Shown here piece after piece: positions 6,137-8,646 of a stretch of DNA of 8,646 nucleotides (its first letter is position 1; each line of letters begins with the position of its first letter). A program made the translations under genes and the position numbers. Under the pieces are notes generated by a model, which ran no database searches, was not told the DNA's origin, and saw only the letters and a program-made list of their open reading frames with translations. This DNA is from DATLFA01 sp039934635 (GTDB taxonomy: Bacteria; Actinomycetota; Acidimicrobiia; Acidimicrobiales; WLNW01): positions 1 to 8,646 of the forward strand of contig JBDTLT010000232.1 in the NCBI GenBank assembly GCA_039934635.1, written 5' to 3'.

Positions 6137-7167
6137 CCCTGCTGTGCGGCGGGCCGTTCGGGCCAGCGCCCGTCGGCCAGCACGCGATCGATGACTTCGT
6201 GCGGCGGCAGGAGCGTGGCGCGCTCGGCGGCGTGGTCGACTTGACCGCCGACCAGCGCCACGAAGTGGTCGAGTTGGGCGACCAACGGCTCCCTGCGGTT
6301 GGCGATGACCGGGATGTCGATCACCGTTTGTTGACGGTAGGCACCACTTTCTTCGAACTCGTTGCCGACGTGACGAAACACGGTGACATCTTGACGGAGT
6401 AGGTCGATCTCGAGCATTCGGTCGAGGTCATGCACGCGCAGCTGACGCACCTTTTGCTGCCCGATGCGGCTGGCCGAGATCGTCGCGAGTCCGCCGCCGG
6501 CGAAGGTCAGCTGTGCTTCGGCCACGTCTTCGGCGGACGTTTCTGATTGCGGATGAAAATACCCCAGCCGTGCCTGCACCTGCGTCGGCGAACCACCGAA
6601 GAAACGCAGCGCCAGATCGACGTCATGGATGAGGAGGTCGCCGGTGACGCCGCCTCGTATGCGGGCGACGTAGGGCGAGTGGCGAAACGCCTGGAGGTAC
6701 ACCGGCTCTTTGACGATGTCGATGGCGAGCATCACCGCCGCGTTCCAGCGCTCGACGAACCCGCAAGTGATCGGTACGTCGAGCGCGGCGGCCCGATCGA
6801 CCATCGAGCGTGCTCCCGCCAGATCGAGGGCCATCGGCTTTTCGACGAGGACGGGGAGTCGCAGGTCGAGGGCGCGCCGCACCCAGTCGAGGTGCGTTTC
6901 GGTGGGGGAGGCAACGACAACGGCATCGAACGCGCCCTCCTCGAGTTCGCCGCGGTAGGGGCAATCGAAACGGTCGGCCAGGGCACGACCGGCCCCTTCG
7001 TCGACGTCGACGATCGCGGCGAGCTCGACCAGTGGATGCTGGTGGGCAACGCGGGCATGCAGCGAGCCCATTGCACCAGCCCCGACGAGGGCGAGGCGCA
7101 GTTGTGCGCGGTCGCCGTTGCGGTGGTCGCGGCGGGGCGGCGCTCCGGTCGCTCGATTCCCCGCCAC
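6133..7167 (-). CDS. Gfo/Idh/MocA family NAD(P)-dependent sugar oxidoreductase (WbpB/GnnA-like)
   Basis: A 344-residue oxidoreductase. The Rossmann motif LRLALVGAGAMGSLH (23-37) is followed by VDVD (53-56), VVVASPTETH (83-92) and the family signature EKP (109-111). The C-terminal alpha/beta domain contains GFVERWNAAV (136-145) and GGVTGDLLIHDVDL (172-185), with Asp177, His181 and Asp184 in the usual catalytic block. The pairing of an ERxNxAV segment with DLxxHDxDL recalls UDP-GlcNAc 3-dehydrogenases (GnnA) and the WbpB/WlbA group, which oxidise C3 before transamination. The same fold also serves inositol and other sugar dehydrogenases. The start was set at GTG 7167 because GGAGG (7175-7179, minus strand) ends seven bases upstream. 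Longer in-frame versions to 7491 run antisense through the neighbouring membrane-protein gene and add a non-family N-terminus. The 22 residues before the Rossmann strand are Arg-rich and look disordered. It overlaps the glycosyltransferase gene by ATGA. It may supply the 3-keto substrate for an aminotransferase in the plus operon. Confidence 0.88.
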   Translation of the reverse strand: MAGNRATGAPPRRDHRNGDRAQLRLALVGAGAMGSLHARVAHQHPLVELAAIVDVDEGAGRALADRFDCPYRGELEEGAFDAVVVASPTETHLDWVRRALDLRLPVLVEKPMALDLAGARSMVDRAAALDVPITCGFVERWNAAVMLAIDIVKEPVYLQAFRHSPYVARIRGGVTGDLLIHDVDLALRFFGGSPTQVQARLGYFHPQSETSAEDVAEAQLTFAGGGLATISASRIGQQKVRQLRVHDLDRMLEIDLLRQDVTVFRHVGNEFEESGAYRQQTVIDIPVIANRREPLVAQLDHFVALVGGQVDHAAERATLLPPHEVIDRVLADGRWPERPAAQQG

Positions 7168-7261
7168 TACTGGTCCTCCGTGACCGCTCCCCGCGAGTGG
7201 CTGAGGATAAAGTACCCCTTCTGTGTCGGCATCGGGATCAGGCAGCCCGTCCTTTGCCGAT
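7168..7261. promoter_or_regulatory. Divergent intergenic region, possible two-way promoter
   Basis: This is the only divergent gap in the window, 94 bp between the oxidoreductase (minus) and the membrane protein (plus), so both transcripts should begin in or near it. Overlapping hexamers fit the minimal -10 pattern TAnnnT on each strand: TAAAGT at 7208-7213 on plus and TACTTT at 7214-7209 on minus. Neither has a convincing TTGACA-like -35 at normal spacing, so this is suggestive only. A GTG at 7223, ten bases after the plus hexamer, could allow a nearly leaderless start for the membrane protein. No operator repeat or terminator hairpin stands out. Confidence 0.3.
7175..7179 (-). promoter_or_regulatory. 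Shine-Dalgarno site of the oxidoreductase
   Basis: CCTCC on plus reads GGAGG on minus. It lies seven bases before the GTG at 7167-7165, the right distance for a ribosome binding site. It decides the start of the Gfo/Idh/MocA gene. Confidence 0.75.
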
Positions 7262-8646
7262 ATGGCCGAGTCCGCGAAATATTGGCTGATCGACGCGGGC
7301 GCCGGGCTCGGGCGGCGGGCCTCGGCGGCGCGGTGGGCATTCGTCGGGACCCTCGTCTTGTGGTTCCCGATGTTGCTGTGGTTCCTCGGCAACCGGCCCG
7401 GGTTCTTCACCTTCGACTCGTTCGACGTGTGGCGCCAGGCGAGCACCGGCCATTGGGAGGACACGCACCCCATTGCGTATGTGTTCGCCATGAAGGTCTC
7501 CGAGATGGTCCTCGGTACGGCCAGCCTGCTGTCGTTCGCGCAAACGCTGTACGTAGCCGCCGCGCTCGCGCTGCTGTGCCGCGCACTTGTGCGGGCGGGG
7601 TGTGAGAAGTGGCTGACCTACCTCGCCTGCGCGATCGTGGCGTGGCTGCCACAAGTGGGCGGTTTCGTCATCACGCTGTGGAAGGACATCCCGTATTCGG
7701 CGGCGCTGTTGTGCGTGGCCGCCCGTGTGATCGACCTCTTCTCGTTTCGCCTGCGCCGACCGCACGCGGTCATGCCGCGCTCGCTGCTGCGGTCGTTGTT
7801 CTTCCATCTTCTCGCCGCGATCTTGTTCCGTCAGAACGGAGTCTTCTTCGCGGTGTTCGTTGGTTCGATGGTTTTCGTGGTCAACACCGGCCGGCGCCGC
7901 GGTGTGGTCATCATGACGGGCGCGTTGGTCGCGATCTTCCTCGTGATCAAGCTGGCCGTTTATCCGGCGATCGGCGTCGAGCACACGCCGGCCGAGATCA
8001 ACATCGCGGGTTTCGTGCACGACATCGATGCCGCCTTCGTGAAGAACCCAGAGATCTTCACCGATTCGGACAAGGCGCTGCTCGAACGGGCCATGCCGTT
8101 GTCGCAGTGGCAACGCAGCTACTACTGCTACGCGATCATCAACTGGTACCTCAACCCGAGCATGCGGCTGACGGCGTTTCGCGAAGACAAGACCGAGTAC
8201 CTCACGTTGTGGCGCAAGGTATTGCGCGAAGCGCCCATGACGGTCATCAACAACCGCATCTGTGTGGCGTCGCTGGCGTGGCGCGTCGGTCAGTCGCACT
8301 CGGGCTACATCTACACGCTCACCTACGGCGTGCCCGACAACGAATACGGCTTCAAGACCGTGCCCGTGATCCCGCGGCTACGACCGCGCATGTTGAAGAT
8401 GCTGGCATGGGCCGACATCCCGCACCGTCAGTGGTACACCTGGCGCGCTCCCGCCTGGATCTACCTGCTCGACTTGGTCCTCGTTGCCCAAGCAGTGCGT
8501 TTTCGGCGGTGGGTGTGGCTGTTACCGGGGGCGGTCCCTCTGGCCCAGCAACTCAACGTGTTGATGCTCAATCCGTCGCAGGACGCGCGCTACATGTTCG
8601 GCGCGTACATGGTCGCCATGGCGATGTTGCCGCTGTTGGTGCTCTC
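7262..8646 (+). CDS. Polytopic membrane protein, DUF6020/GT-C-like, 3' truncated by window
   Basis: An open frame of 461 codons runs off the right edge without a stop. It encodes an integral membrane protein. Hydrophobic segments lie near residues 25-43, 88-106, 118-137, 145-160, 178-207, 215-236 and again after about 398. Between 239 and 395 is a mostly hydrophilic segment, probably outside the cytoplasm. The first loop has RPGFFTFDSFDVWRQ (45-59) with Asp52 and Asp55, then DTHPIAYV (67-74). TLWKDIPYS (138-146) and LFRQNG (188-193) follow, and NPSQDARYMFGAY lies near the end of the visible part. This order of motifs resembles DUF6020 proteins, and an acidic first loop is typical of GT-C enzymes that use polyprenyl-phosphate sugars. 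Glycosyl transfer outside the membrane is therefore an inference, not shown. The start is ATG 7262, without a clear Shine-Dalgarno sequence. GTG 7223 is in frame and would add 13 hydrophilic residues; a stop at 7208-7210 limits extension. Confidence 0.75.
   Translation, partial: MAESAKYWLIDAGAGLGRRASAARWAFVGTLVLWFPMLLWFLGNRPGFFTFDSFDVWRQASTGHWEDTHPIAYVFAMKVSEMVLGTASLLSFAQTLYVAAALALLCRALVRAGCEKWLTYLACAIVAWLPQVGGFVITLWKDIPYSAALLCVAARVIDLFSFRLRRPHAVMPRSLLRSLFFHLLAAILFRQNGVFFAVFVGSMVFVVNTGRRRGVVIMTGALVAIFLVIKLAVYPAIGVEHTPAEINIAGFVHDIDAAFVKNPEIFTDSDKALLERAMPLSQWQRSYYCYAIINWYLNPSMRLTAFREDKTEYLTLWRKVLREAPMTVINNRICVASLAWRVGQSHSGYIYTLTYGVPDNEYGFKTVPVIPRLRPRMLKMLAWADIPHRQWYTWRAPAWIYLLDLVLVAQAVRFRRWVWLLPGAVPLAQQLNVLMLNPSQDARYMFGAYMVAMAMLPLLVL

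Noticed and set aside
7168..7491. N-terminal extension of the Gfo/Idh/MocA gene to an ATG at 7491
   Set aside because: The extra 108 residues lie antisense to the membrane protein, do not resemble the family, and a GTG with a well-spaced GGAGG at 7167 gives the normal protein length.
7238..8299. A 353-codon minus-strand open frame opposite the membrane-protein gene
   Set aside because: Its composition is highly charged (His/Arg/Glu/Gln-rich). The plus frame encodes clear membrane helices and conserved loop motifs, so this is a codon-bias shadow.
1..8646. Mobile element, CRISPR array, tRNA or toxin-antitoxin genes
   Set aside because: No transposase or integrase motif, direct-repeat array, tRNA-like cloverleaf or small paired genes were seen. 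Coding capacity is fully accounted for by sugar-metabolism genes and one membrane protein.

Overview
The window is a stretch of a cell-surface polysaccharide (O-antigen, capsule or exopolysaccharide type) gene cluster from a high-GC bacterium. G+C is roughly two thirds by eye, starts include GTG, and genes are tightly coupled. An actinobacterium is the best guess, possibly an Acidimicrobiia-type lineage, but nothing in the window proves the taxon. No tRNA, rRNA, CRISPR array, insertion sequence or phage gene was seen.

Layout. Positions 1-4950 hold a plus-strand operon of six genes: the 3' end of rmlD (dTDP-L-rhamnose synthesis), a left-handed beta-helix N-acetyltransferase of the WbpD/WlbB/QdtC type, two tandem but different DegT/DnrJ/EryC1/StrS sugar aminotransferases, an NAD-dependent sugar-nucleotide epimerase/dehydratase, and a second, shorter hexapeptide-repeat acyltransferase. 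Positions 4934-7167 hold a convergent two-gene minus-strand operon: a Gfo/Idh/MocA sugar oxidoreductase read first, coupled by an ATGA overlap to a GT4 glycosyltransferase. The two operons meet tail to tail with a 17-bp overlap of coding sequence. From about 7262 to the right edge runs a plus-strand polytopic membrane protein with DUF6020/GT-C-like features; it leaves the window without a stop. It is divergent from the oxidoreductase across a 94-bp intergenic region that may hold a two-way promoter.

How the genes may work together. A Gfo/Idh/MocA dehydrogenase, a DegT aminotransferase and a WbpD-like N-acetyltransferase are the three enzyme types that turn a UDP-GlcNAc or UDP-GlcNAcA precursor into a 3-(acet)amido sugar (WbpB/WbpE/WbpD, or GnnA/GnnB-like logic). 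Here they are split between the two convergent operons. The second aminotransferase, the epimerase and the second acyltransferase could form another modified sugar nucleotide, RmlD supplies L-rhamnose, and the GT4 enzyme adds one residue to a lipid-linked glycan. The exact sugars are inference. The nucleotidyltransferase, 4,6-dehydratase, 6-dehydrogenase, flippase and polymerase that would settle them are not in the window.
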